Shown piece after piece: positions 1-10,951 of a stretch of 64,000 nt of DNA. Origin of the DNA: Rhizophagus irregularis (taxonomy: Eukaryota; Glomeromycota; Glomeromycetes; Glomerales; Glomeraceae); contig NC_089443.1 in the NCBI RefSeq assembly GCF_026210795.1, positions 3,906,001-3,970,000 of the forward strand, in the 5' to 3' direction. Under the pieces are notes generated by a model. The model saw only the letters and a list, made by a program, of their open reading frames with translations, ran no database searches and was not told the DNA's origin. Within the stretch, counting starts at the first letter, position 1. Each line of letters starts with the position of its first letter. Both the position numbers and the translations under genes were made by a program.

Positions 1-3000
1 ATATTATATTTACGTTATATAATTAATAATAATATTCTTTATTTTTTAATAGTCACGTGACAGTGAGAGTGACAGTGAGAGTGACAGTAAGGATCTTAAA
101 AATAATATCAGAATTTCCCGTAAGGATAAATTTCTTTTTATAAGAATTATGGATAAAATTATTATTTATTCTATCGAATTAGCTATTCGTATTGTTTCTT
201 TGGATATAAATGGTACTATTTTTATTTTTATTTATTTATTTTTTTTTATCAATTATTAATTACAATTTTCCTTTTTCCATTATTCAGATACTTCACTTTA
301 TAAGTCGACGAAATATCATGGTTTATTTCCCTCATTACCCTTATTATTTCCACTATTAAGTAGTAAAATTCAAGATTCTATTATTGGAGCAAATTATGAA
401 ATTATTGAAACTACAGAAAAATACGCATTTGGAATGTTAGATGATAATGTTTGGAAGATTAAATTAGAAGAAGATATATCAAAAATAAATTTTCCATCCC
501 AAGATTCTGATGTACAAATTATTGAAGACAGTAATGACCATTTCGATGAACACTTAAATATTAATATATTTAATCCACATATGGGTAAAATACATGATTT
601 GTTTCAAAAAGTATCAAATTCTGGAAAAAAATATAGGAATATGTTAGATCATACGGATCCACATCAAGATTTATTAAAACGGGATATAATAACTGATAAA
701 TTACGATGGAAAATTCAAATTTGTGGACTCGATAAAATAGTGTTAAACGTTTATAAAAAAGTGAATGTTAATGATAGCAAATGGGAATCAACTGGCTATG
801 GGGAAACAGAATTTCACATTTTGGATACTCGAAAAATTAAATTACTTGAAATTGAGTTATTAAATGATGATGATATTATTATAATTACAACCATAGGTGT
901 TTTGATTTATCATTATTATCATCATCATAAAATTAAGAAATCTATTTCTTTAATTTATTGGAATTATATGGAGTTGACCAAACCTTTAATAAATTTAATT
1001 CCTGAAAGTCGCGAAACGTTTATAGATTTGAAAGAATTTAAAGAATTATTAAAACCTTATCATGATACTTCACAACATAATTTACCTTTACCGAATGATT
1101 ATAGTTTTAAAAAATGTGAGGATTGGAAGTCATATATAAGAGATGGTAATAAGGAAAGTTTTCTGAAATATGGTGCTGAATTATTAAAATATGCAATTGA
1201 AGAACATGATTTAGAATTAATAGAAAATATCTATTCAAGGTGTATAAATAATTTTAAAAAAGATTTAGGAAACAATAGGACGTTTTTAAGTATTATTACT
1301 TCTAACATGTCATCACTTAATGAAAATTATCCGGGATATGTTTCAAGATATACAAATGAAACAAATATGATTATAGATAAACCTTCTTATAAAGAGGGAT
1401 ATCAACGTAAAGGAGATCATCTTAATCCTTTTCAACTTGAAGTAGTTGATTTTTCTCGATCCATTCCATGGTTAAAATATAATGTATTTTTATACAATTT
1501 AGAAAGCAGTCATAAAAATATATACAAGATATTTAATATCATTCAATCATTAGTAATGATCTTACTTTTTCCCATTTTTTATATATTAAAAAAATATCTT
1601 TTAATTAGTAATATTATTGAAAAAGAGAGTATTTCTGCTGAGTATTTTAAATTCCATGAATATTTAACAGCAAAAAATACAAAAAAAACACCATCGATTA
1701 TGTTTATGGTTCCTTATTTTAAATTCATTAATTATCAACAACGTGATAATTGGTTTTTAGAATTATTTTACCCTCAAACTAATCCATTTGTTGAAACTAC
1801 AGCGAACAAGGATATCTATGATACATGGAATGGTGAAGCAATAATTAATTTTAAATGGAACACTTATGGGAAATATTATTATTCAATAATTTGGATTGGA
1901 TTTTTAGCTTTACTTGGATGTTTTACTGCTGCTGCAACAATTCCTCAACAATATATTGATGATGATGTTCGAAAAAATCTTTTGGTTGCTTCAATTGTAA
2001 TTGGATTTATTCATTTGATTTTTGAAGTTCGTCAGTTTATTTATGACCCTTTTAAATGGATTCTTGATTTTTGGAATATATTTGGTAAATAAATATAAAT
2101 CTTATCAATTTATGGTAAAAAATTTATTAATTGTATTATTTAAAATTTTAGATATAATCGCATATGTGCTTCCAATTTATACTTCTTTTTATTGGCTTCA
2201 AATTGATGAAATGAATGATAAGATAATTCAATTACTTTCCTTTTCATGCTTATTTTTAGATATAAAATTTTTATTATTTTTTAGAGCATTAGAATATTTT
2301 GGCATGTACTTTGCAATCATGATTCATGTTGCAAAAAAGATTATTTCCTTTTTAATACTCTTACTTATTGTTGTAATAAGCTTTGCGCATGCGTATTATA
2401 TTTTATTATTACCAAGATCCGATTTTTCATTTGGGCAACGTACTATTAATAATGATCCTAATAATCCTTGGAATTTGGCATCTACTTATAATCTAATATA
2501 CGAAAATGGGACTGTGGATTCTAACCCATTTTTGATTCAACCACCTAATGAAAACACAAATATGTTTATAGATTTTAAAACATCACTTTTTGCAACTTAT
2601 AAATTCTTAACAGGTATTTTCAAATTTAAATTTTTAAACAATTTTATCGTTTTTACAATCTAAAGTATCTTTTTAACCTTTTTAATTTATAGGTGATTCA
2701 GGCGCATTAACTAATTGGTCATATTTAAACAATCCACCACATGTAATTTTGATTGTCTTATTTTCACTCTTGGTTGTTGTATATCTTATGAATTTGTTTA
2801 TTGGGTTACTCAATAATGAGATACAAGCAAATAATAATAGAGCAGCTTATTTTATGCAGAAGGCACAGGTAATATAACTTCGTCATTATTTAGTATTAAC
2901 AATGAAAAATTATTATGATACTAAAATATTTTTAATATTCTCTTAGGTTCTAGCTGAAATTGAGTTATTTTACCTGTTACCATTTCAGAGACGTTGGAAG

Positions 3001-3264
3001 GAATGGTTTCCTGAAGTAATGTATGTTAATTTTAAAATTTTATTCTTTTTTTTTTAAAAAAAAAATGTATGGTCGATACGAATATTTCTATAATCTTTCT
3101 TTCTTTTTTTTTGAAGGCATTATTACGCGAATGTTGATGATATTCAAAAAGTAATCCGAGAAATGAAACCAAATAAATGGAAAAGTTTCAAAAAAGCGTT
3201 CCCAGAATTAGGACAAAAATTATCAAAAAAAGTTCATAGTGAACCCGAAGGCGAGGAGGAGTAG
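1..3264 (+). CDS. TRP-like ion-channel paralogue A, 5' end outside window
   Basis: This is the 3' part of a multi-exon gene. Exons read in one frame: 53-212, 288-2084, 2152-2613, 2693-2868, 2947-3020 and 3117-3264 (939 codons including stop). Positions 1-52 are the end of an intron. The protein has a helical region around KYGAELLKYAIEEHDLELIENIY, hydrophobic segments including YYSIIWIGFLALLGCF and DIIAYVLPIYTSFYWL, an S5-like helix, a pore loop FLTGDSGALTNW and a long S6-like helix VILIVLFSLLVVVYLMNLF. That order is typical of Pfam Ion_trans/TRP-type cation channels, so a cation conductance in a membrane is inferred. The ion and the membrane are unknown. Compared with copies B-D it lacks about 20 residues before TTEKYAFG, and it has a different, Glu-rich C-terminus. 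All visible splice sites are GT-AG and match the paralogues. Confidence 0.85.
59..88 (+). repeat. 12-bp in-frame tandem repeat in exon
   Basis: Two and a half copies of gacagtgagagt lie just inside the first visible exon of copy A and encode an acidic Asp-Ser-Glu-Ser run. Copies B-D have an unrelated, non-repetitive stretch at this point. The period is a multiple of three, so the frame is kept. Confidence 0.8.
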
Positions 3265-3399
3265 GTTAAAATTAAGTTAGGAATATATTTATATTTTTAT
3301 ATATATATTATTTTTTATTTTTAATTTTACATTTTGATAATTGGGAATTATGGAAAATTATTTGTTGTATCCCAAAGGTTTGTAATCAATTTATGAGAA

Positions 3400-3405
3400 A
3401 ATAAA
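3400..3405 (+). terminator. Probable polyadenylation signal of copy A
   Basis: An AATAAA hexamer lies 136 nt after the stop codon, within the context aataaacaaacgtatt. Copies B and C have the same context at the same relative place, so it is probably the conserved 3'-end signal. Confidence 0.5.
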
Positions 3406-3702
3406 CAAACGTATTTTTTTGAATATTTTATTTAATATAAAGATTTCGTTCTCATATAAATCTTACTATTATGGTACATTTTTTTTTTTTAAATCGTTCG
3501 TAAAAAGATATCTAATTTTTTTAAAAATATAATTATTTCTAAAATACTTTCTCTAAAAAAAAATATTCGCACTTAAAAAGCGATTGATTAATAAACATGA
3601 ATTTAGGTAGTTTAATATTTTCATATTAATTAACGAAAATTGAGAAATTTTTAATAGTTTAACACTAACGATGCAAATTTTTTTGTTTTATTATTGCCAT
3701 TT

Positions 3703-3887
3703 AAGGGTGGCGATGTATAAGCAGGTTGAATTTTTCACCCATGAGACCGGTGACATTTAAGGGAGGCAAAAAAAAACGTCCTTCAGATAAATATAAACAG
3801 TGAAATGTGATGCCGATGATGAATATTATTAGGTCACGTGGAGGTGAAAAAAATTGATGGTGTCCAGTACCAACATCCGCCACCTAT
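3703..3887. mobile_element. Short inverted-repeat element (MITE-like), cacgtg/ataaatata core family
   Basis: The ends, aagggtggcgatgt and ggatgttggta with ataggtggc read on the other strand, form imperfect inverted repeats. The interior carries cagataaatataaacagtg and taggtcacgtgg. The same interior appears in inverted orientation around 18,030-18,165 and 10,795-10,916, and in weaker form at 43.9 and 53.1 kb. No coding potential is seen. The overlapping 60-codon open frame on the minus strand is taken to be chance. Confidence 0.5.
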
Positions 3888-4222
3888 CAGTAAATTGAAT
3901 CAAATACATTTAAAATGATTTCAATATGCTTGGTTTATAGGATCCTTCGTTTTGAAGCCAACAGGAACATCTATCCTATCTTTTATAGCCTCCTTAAGGT
4001 GGCTAACCAACTTTTTATTATCAATATCGACTGCGGGTCATAACTTTCGCATTACATAAGTTCCTTCACAGTGAAAGAAAAGAGAATCATTAGTAAAAAT
4101 TCGTGATTGTTGTAATTAATTTCACTTCGTATTTATTTCTAGTAAATCAACTCTAATAAAGGTTTGTCATAATGATAAAATTCCTGACTGGATGACTCAT
4201 AAACCAATAATGATCAAATTAA

Positions 4223-4440
4223 TTTCATAAACTTTTCTGTATAATGATCAATTAGATGATTAATAAATAAATATATATCATAAACTTTTTTCGCCAATGG
4301 TTTGATCACTTACGTGGTATACTCATAAATTAAGTGATTACATCATAAACGTTTCATAAACTTTTCTGTGTAATGATCAATTAAATGATTAATAAATAAA
4401 TATATATATAATAACTTTTTTCGCCAATGTTTTGATCACT
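4223..4440. repeat. Tandem duplication, period 129 bp
   Basis: The block beginning ttcataaacttttctgt at 4223 recurs at 4352. About 90 bp are nearly identical, ending in cttttttcgccaatg and tgatcac. It lies directly upstream of the gene at 4484 and could hold duplicated promoter elements; that is inference. The rest of 3888-4222 shows no feature. Confidence 0.75.
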
Positions 4441-4483
4441 ATAATTCTAAAAATTTCTTCGCGATAGATTATAACAAAAAAAT

Positions 4484-4996
4484 ATGTTTCAATTAAGCAG
4501 AGTTGCTTATCAAAGTCTCTCTCGTGGTTTAGCCACTGGTAAGTATTTTACCTCTTGAATAAAAATAGTTGTACTCGTATAAGTATATAATATTTTGCGG
4601 TTCTTTTTTTAATAAACAGGACGCGTTAAAGTTCCTCGAATCAATAATTTCAACAACACACTCAAAGAACTTAAGGGTGATGTTAAGAATGTTAGCAAAA
4701 AGCTAAGCGAAGTTGAGACGGAACTTAAGGGTGAAATTAAGGGTGTTCAAGAAGATGTTAAGGGTCTTAGCAAGAAGTTGAGCGAAAATAGTAAGAAACT
4801 GAACGAAATTGGAACGAAATTGGATATGCATGTTAAGTACCTTCCGGTACAAACCACTGGCTACGTATGTGGAGCTCTAGTCGGTGGAACCTCATTCCTC
4901 ACTGCTATTGGGTGGGGTTTTACATTGGAGAAGAAAGACTCGGCCGAGTCGGTTGGGTGGGTTCGCAACTTACCTAAGTCAGTTCCCAAGAAATAA
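4484..4996 (+). CDS. Probable mitochondrial coiled-coil, single-pass membrane protein
   Basis: Two exons, 4484-4538 and 4620-4996, join across an 81-nt GT-AG intron to give 143 residues. Exon 1 encodes MFQLSRVAYQSLSRGLATG, an Arg/Ser-rich amphipathic leader with no acidic residue, which looks like a mitochondrial presequence. Residues of about 30-85 are a Lys/Glu/Leu coiled coil built from related units (ELKGDVKNVSKKLSE, KGEIKGVQEDVKGLSKKLSE, NSKKLNEIGTKLD). A single hydrophobic segment, GYVCGALVGGTSFLTAIGWG, follows, then a basic tail ending in PKK. The exons are clearly richer in G/C-ending codons than most genes in the window, which may indicate strong expression. The family is not recognised. 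The start is the only ATG that gives the leader, and the intron joins the frame exactly. Confidence 0.75.
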
Positions 4997-5239
4997 TATA
5001 TTTGATCTTTGCTACTTGTCATAAAATAATAGTTTTCTACTTCTATGCCTTTTCTTAAATTCTCTACACATTTCTTTGCGTTATCCTCCTCTTTTTTAAC
5101 AACATAAGTCTAATTGGTAATTTTTCTAGTGATAGCGGTCCAATTTTTTTTCTTCAATGTAATTGTTCAAATATATATTGTATGCATGTAAAATATGTCT
5201 AAATAAATATAGATGCTTGTTTGCTAAGCTTATTTGAGC

Positions 5240-5760
5240 CGGGAAGGCAAGTAACACAAGAACTTTACAGCTTGTGATCCACAAGTGTTACAAACACAGT
5301 AGAAAAAATCAATCGAAAACATATTCTTATGAACCCGAATGAGCGAACTTTATTAAATGCTTTTACATATAGAAGAGTTCAGTGACTTGAGGCGCAGAAA
5401 CATCACTACAATCTCGTCCTTGCGGAGAAACTTCAATTGTTCCACCACAACATTGTCACCCACTAAAAAGTTTAAATTAATTCCTTTCTGTATTAAGCAA
5501 GCTGATCCCTAACTCCGTCATTGACAAACGTCTTAGCAGTCTGTTTCGGATGATTAATTTTATAATGTCCTAAATGATTCTTTAGTGTTTCCCAAAATTA
5601 TAATGGCTTCTAATAAGATCCTGATTTTTTACTGGCATTAACAATTTTAACATATCAGATATAGATCACGAAAATTAATCGAGTCTATACTTGATTCCAA
5701 GGTGGATGCGGTTATTGGAAGAGGTAGCGGACAACTCTCATATACAGTAAGCTCCCGATC
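5240..5760 (-). mobile_element. Possible LTR-retroelement fossil (Copia-like end)
   Basis: Read on the minus strand, a purine-rich stretch at about 5455-5475 precedes a tgttgtggtggaac start at about 5452. The next 200 bp look like a compact LTR, as in Copia-type elements. It is clearly broken and old: no long open frame and no second LTR were found. The identification rests on the look of the LTR edge and is weak. Confidence 0.25.
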
Positions 5761-5763
5761 TTT

Positions 5764-6545
5764 TTAATTTTTTGATTGAGGTTTCGTCACTAGAGGTAAC
5801 TTTCCTTCCATCAGTGACGTTTTTACGTTTTTTCCTGCTAGAATCAGGTTACGTTTCTTCATCAACATCAATCTCCCTCCTCTTGAATTGCTGGTGAATT
5901 CATCTGAAGTTGATGACATTCTCCTAGCCATTGGTGAAACACTCGAGCGATGATATGCTTCTAAAGAAATCAAAAGGCTTGTTCAAGAAAATGTCCAAGA
6001 AAATGATAAAGGAAAAAACTTCTCTTATCTTCTCTTTAGTTATCAAAATCAAATTCAAAGTATCAATCATTTAAAATACGCGTTAACTTAAAGGCTAAAA
6101 AATAAAAAAAAGGAAAAACAAAGTTTGTTAAAAACACGAATTTTAATTTAATTTTCCTTTTTTTCATAAAAAAGAAATTAAACCTACTCTCCAAATTCAG
6201 CGCGTTCTTTGGCCATCTAAAAAGGAAGAAAACAAAACGTTAGTAAGCATTTTGTTAAAAAAAAAAGGGTTTCAATAAGAATGCTCACAGAAATTAATGT
6301 TCCGGACTCCATTTCTATGAGCCACTGAAACTTAAAAGAAAGAAGATTTTTAGTAATGAAGATAAAAGAAAACAGTAAACTGAAAATAAATCAATCACCC
6401 ACCCCATTCTAGAGAGAAACAGCAAAACCTAGAAAAGAAAAAAATCGCTGTTAGTGTATAGTTCGTTAAACAAAAAAATATGAAATCTTATTGAAATGCC
6501 GAGTCCGAGAGAAAAGGTTTACCGAAATGTCATGTCCAAAGAACA
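5764..6545 (-). other. Region with exon-like fragments of unknown identity
   Basis: A 69-codon minus-strand frame (5764-5973; SPMARRMSSTSDEFTS within it) has a less AT-rich codon use than its surroundings and could be a gene fragment. Further up, minus-strand segments at about 6190-6230, 6287-6335, 6404-6430 and 6523-6545 are each preceded by a pyrimidine tract and AG, and several are followed by GT. They resemble a chain of very short exons. No product could be assigned, and the joins are ambiguous. Confidence 0.25.
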
Positions 6546-6690
6546 CTTAAAAAAGAAAAAAGACCGAAAGAAAAAATAGGAAAGGGAAAAAATAAAGGAA
6601 AGAACGAAGGGAAAGGTGAGAGATAGAACAAAATATGAAAGAGAAGGGAGTAGGAAAAGCAAAAGAGAGGGAAATGCGGTAGAATCTACA
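6546..6690 (+). repeat. Long purine-only-rich tract
   Basis: About 145 bp are almost entirely A and G on the plus strand, mixing gaaagg-type words. It is low-complexity. Such mirror-like polypurine DNA can adopt triplex structures, which is inference. From 6691 to 7735 no gene or repeat was recognised. Confidence 0.6.
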
Positions 6691-7735
6691 AAATAAAAAA
6701 AAATTCAGAAGTGTTAGTAAAATGGTCTCTAAATCCTGCTCTCCGTGCCTAGCTCTTACCTAATTCGTGAAATTCTAATTTCAAAGGTAGCGTTTTTATT
6801 TCAATTATGTTCATTCCTAGTCTGGTAATATCTAAAACTTTTTTTAAAAAAGTAGTTTTTTAATGAAAAAATAAAAATAATTTTTTTATAAAACAAAAAC
6901 AAAAATTCATTTATTAAAAAAAAAGAATAAAAAAAAAATTTCGATAATCTATACTATACAACATCGGAGGTTATTATCATACTCAATAACTATATTATCC
7001 GCAGTATTATATTTAGTTTTAGTATATATTTAACTCCGGGATCATTAGTATAAACTAAACCATATGTAATGTTTAGTATTACATAGTTTTTTTATTTTTA
7101 TGTAGAATTGGAAAGTTCAAAGTATTATTATAATAAGAAATAGGGTTGAAAATCAAAAATCGAGAATTTTATAATCAAAAACATTATTTTCAGGAGGGGG
7201 GAACCTCATCAGGTTGAAATTGGGAGACTAATATTTTATGGACTTAGAATTTATTTCGATGAAAATCATTTATTATAAATAGTTAAATTTGATAAGGGGG
7301 ATCGTCAATTTTGTAAGGATTATTTTTGTATGCTGATGTGGCAACGCGATTTATCACGGGATTATTACAGAAATTTGTTAAGTCCGTACATTATGAAATC
7401 AGCTGTGATTTTCGGAACATTTGACATAATAATCCAACTAAAATTTTCAAGCAAAATTACTTAAAATTTTAAAATTTTCAGATTTCCCCCTTATATTAAA
7501 TTCATGATATTTGATCAACCTTTTTAAAATCATTATAAGGTAGTTAAACGATTATTGGGAAGATTAATAACTCGGGAATCGGGATACCAACTTGGTTAAA
7601 AAAAATTAAATGAAATAACCAAATATGAATTCATCATGCGAATGAATGAAAAGCTAAAAGAAATTTCATTTTGTAGGTGTCGATCCTTCCGATAATTCCT
7701 ATTTTGTTTCCAAATAGGTTATTCATTCCCACAAT

Positions 7736-7743
7736 TATAAAAG
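7736..7743 (+). promoter_or_regulatory. TATA box of the secreted-protein gene
   Basis: TATAAAAG lies 47 bp before the ATG at 7790 in an otherwise ordinary AT-rich context. The spacing fits a TATA box about 30 bp before transcription start with a short 5' UTR. Confidence 0.5.
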
Positions 7744-7789
7744 ACCTCATTATCAAAAATAATTTCATTATACAAACACTGATTCAAAC

Positions 7790-8391
7790 ATGAAATATAC
7801 TATCCTTTTTATTATTGTGTTCTTTCTTAACTCCCTCAAAACTTTCGCTTGGAAAACTCATAATAATTGTGATAGTAAGCTTTTCTAAAAACGACTTTTA
7901 TTTGATTTGTTATTAGGCTAATCAAAAATGGCATAACATTAATCATGCCGGTTTACTGTTTCTATTATTGTGTTATTTATTTAGACATATGGGTAAATGA
8001 ATTAAAATGGCTTCCAAACAATCAGGTCTTAATCTCCTTACACGGTCCACCTACCGATAAATGTATACAACAGGGGATAGAGATTGTTTCAGATTTTAAG
8101 TTTTATATCCTAAACAAAGTTCCCTACATTCTTTGGAATGAACGAAGATGGATAAACGGGTACACTGAAAATAATATTTCAGGAGGGAGAGATGGTAAAG
8201 ACTGTAGTAAGTTGTATGAAGGAGCTGTCGATCACGAGTTGACCAGTACTTATGATCCCAATGAGTTTGCTTCACCGGGACAAAAGGTCGCGTTGGAGAT
8301 GTGGCTGTATGGTAATTGTCGTTATAAAGGTGATACGCATTGTGATGCTTGCAAAATATATAAATATTATGACTATAACCCACCGAAATAA
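7790..8391 (+). CDS. Small secreted six-cysteine protein
   Basis: Exons 7790-7874 and 7985-8391 are joined across a 110-nt GT-AG intron and encode 163 residues. The N-terminus MKYTILFIIVFFLNSLKTFA is a clear signal peptide, with likely cleavage after the Ala of TFA. The mature part has six cysteines (NCD, KCI, DCS, NCR, HCDAC) and no further hydrophobic span, so an extracellular, disulfide-stabilised protein is expected. It contains many Trp, Tyr and Asn residues (PYILWNERRWINGY). No family is recognised. In a symbiotic fungus it counts as an effector candidate, but nothing here shows transfer to a host. An ATG at 7945 within the intron would skip the signal peptide; the splice model is preferred because it restores a leader in frame. 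Confidence 0.75.
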
Positions 8392-9007
8392 AATGGATTC
8401 TTTTATCTTTTCATTAACAACTAACGCAGCCGGGTCCCCATGTGCAAAAAACAAATTCTCAAAAATACATTATTTAATAATTAAGTATAATCATATTAAA
8501 TGAAATTCATTTCGCTTTTACTTTTTCTTCAAATTCAAATGTTTTCAAATTATCAACAGAAAAAATTAAATTTGATATTATCACTTGGCGTAAACCTTCC
8601 TCAAAAGAATGGTTTTCAGATAAATATATCCGCCATTATTTATTACCAGGATAAACAATGAATGCGCCTTCCTGTTATTATAAATAAACTTCATTTTTAA
8701 AATCAAAAAAAAAAATTTAAAAATAAGTTATCGTTATTTAAAGTCAATAATTTAATGTTGCTTTGAACAAAAATATCTAGAAAATGTCGTGTCTTTTGCT
8801 TGTACTGTTTTTTATTTTTAGGATGATAATTATATTCTTATGGCAAGCCGAGTACATATTTTTTATCTGTCCATTGCTTGATGTTTATCTATCACGTGCT
8901 TGAGGTTTTATCCAACTAAACTTGATAATTTTATCTTGTAGATCACATGTTTTTTAAGTTTAGCATAGTTTTTACACGAAGAATTTTTTTTTTTATTGGC
9001 TTTTTTT
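8392..9007. other. Intergenic, no gene seen
   Basis: AT-rich spacer. An AATAAA at about 8684 could serve the preceding gene. No repeat or open frame of note was found. Confidence 0.4.
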
Positions 9008-9860
9008 TTATAAACCAATTTTTGGAGAATTTTTATTTTTAATATAGGCAAAGGCTTTTTTTTGATAGAATTTCTTTTGGGAATTTTTTTTAATAGGTGA
9101 AAGTATTTTTTGACGTAAATTGTATGCTATATGCATATCTTTGCACACTTTGTCCATTAATTCTAATATAGATATCTGTGGCAAATTTTGAAATATTCTA
9201 CGTACAGGACTAGATGCATTAAATTTATTTGCTATATTTTCTTTCTCTTGTATTGATAAATTACTGCCACAAACAGTTGAACCATTTGCTAATTTTTTTC
9301 TTTTTCCTAATTAAATATAATTAAAAAAAATTAATGTAAAATATTTAGTTTTATTGGAGTTGTTAGTTGTTAATTACATTTTGTAGTACAGTAGTAGCAT
9401 TATTCTTTGGTTTATTATAAATGATTTGTAATTTATTTTCTAACAAAGAATTATTCATAAAGTAAAATTCTTTTGACCAAATCTTTTATTTCGTATAGAG
9501 TTTTTGACAACAAATACTCATAATCTTCAACAATTTTCAATTCTGCTGAATGAGAATCTTTTCGCCAATAGTGAATCTGGCAATTTATTTAAATTAAGTT
9601 GTGACGCAACACGAAGTATATGTCTACAAATAATTCCAGAAAAGGTTGTGTATGTTTACATGGACATGAAAATAATTTTTGCTGTTGATCGTATTGGACC
9701 CTTCCGGATTCGTATTTCCTCAAAAAACCGGGGTGATTTACTTGGTACATCACAGCCTGCTTCATGATAACGGTCTTTAACATTTTGTGGAATTATTCTC
9801 TCCTTATTAAGAAATCTTTACCAAAATATGCCAAAGGCCAGTTTGATGCTCTTATAAGGA
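9008..9860 (-). pseudogene. Decayed gene of unknown function
   Basis: On the minus strand 9008-9306 is open for about 95 codons, ends in a stop, and is preceded by a good acceptor (tttaattag). It contains SPVRRIFQNLPQISILELMD and AYNLRQKILSPIKK. A likely upstream piece is 9378-9458 (MNNSLLENKLQIIYNKPK), but its splice phase does not match, being off by one base. Higher still, at about 9460-9550, SAELKIVEDYEYLLSKTLYE lies in another frame, and at 9660-9800 RYHEAGCDVPSKSPRFFEE in yet another. The pieces are collinear and protein-like, with frame breaks between them, so this is most simply a degraded multi-exon gene. No domain is recognised. Confidence 0.45.
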
Positions 9861-10143
9861 AAGGGCAAGAACATCTTTGAGATTGATGATCTCTTGAGTT
9901 TTCGCATTTGAAAATTATAAAAGTTTGCATATTCTTGAACTTTTAATTACAAAATCATCATGAGGAACGGACTCAGTGTAATTTCCATAATTTTTCATAT
10001 ATATATTTATAAATCTAATAAAACAACAAAAAATTTAAATTATAATAGGAAATAAGAACTCTTTTATATGAATTATTTATTATAAAGATTTATTTTTATT
10101 TGTTTACAAATATATCTAATATGATGTCAGATATACGCCTACC

Positions 10144-10780
10144 GGGTTTACCACGAAATCCCGACAAGCACAATCCCGATATAATAAAATCCCGAGGCAC
10201 GTATTTCTGACAGAGACAATATACTGAACGATCAAAATCCCGAAAGTATCATATCCCGAATGGTCTAAAATCCAGAATTTAAATTTCCTGAAAGTTCAAG
10301 TTACTGATGAGTCAAAATTCCGACACAATATTATAATTTTGAGTATCTCTTTGATTTTTGTTTACTAGGAAGATCATTTCCTACTGGCTATATAATTTGC
10401 GACACTATTTCCAATTTAAATGATAAAAAATTGCAATTTTGATTTATGACTTACATGTTACAGTATAATATATAGTGAGATCACGCAGTAGTAATTGACA
10501 TAATAACTCCTTGGCAAATTATGCAAATTATTAACAATTGTGCAATCACTACGATATTATTATAAATGGTCACATGAAAAAAATTCTTTTCTTTATTGTG
10601 TCGGGATTTTGACTCATCAGTAATTTGAACTTTCGGGAATTTTGAATTCCAGATTTTGGACTATTCGGGATATAATTCTTTCAGTATTTTAATCATTCGG
10701 GATATTGTCTTAGTCGGGAATAGGAGTGTCAAGATTTTATCACATCGGGATTATGGTTGTCGGGATTTCGGGAGGATCCC
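10144..10780. mobile_element. Non-autonomous DNA element with ~187-bp TIRs and 9-bp TSD (MULE-like)
   Basis: The 9-bp word acgcctacc occurs at 10135-10143 and again at 10781-10789. The 637 bp between start with GGG on both strands and have long imperfect terminal inverted repeats: cgaaatcccgacaa and taataaaatcccga from the left reappear in the right end. Similarity continues to gatgagtcaaaattccgaca near 10,333 and 10,600. A 9-bp duplication with long TIRs is characteristic of Mutator-like elements. There is no transposase frame, so it is non-autonomous. The related flank at about 17,980 lacks the element, so it inserted after the channel-gene duplication. Confidence 0.8.
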
Positions 10781-10951
10781 ACGCCTACCACCAATTTTTC
10801 ACAGCACGTGACCTAATACTATTCATCACTGGTATCTTGGTATCTTAGGGACAATCCTCACAAAATTTATTTTCACATTCATTAAATGTAACCGGTCACG
10901 TGACGGTGAAATTTTAAATTATTGTCTGGAGCGGAAGCGAAGGACTATATA

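Noticed and set aside
7945-7984. ATG at 7945 as start of the secreted protein
   Set aside because: It lies in the intron of the two-exon model. Splicing gives a signal peptide in frame, which the shorter model lacks.
8096-8383. 95-codon minus-strand frame opposite the secreted-protein gene
   Set aside because: Shadow frame of exon 2; Tyr/His-rich from complementary codons and without features of its own.
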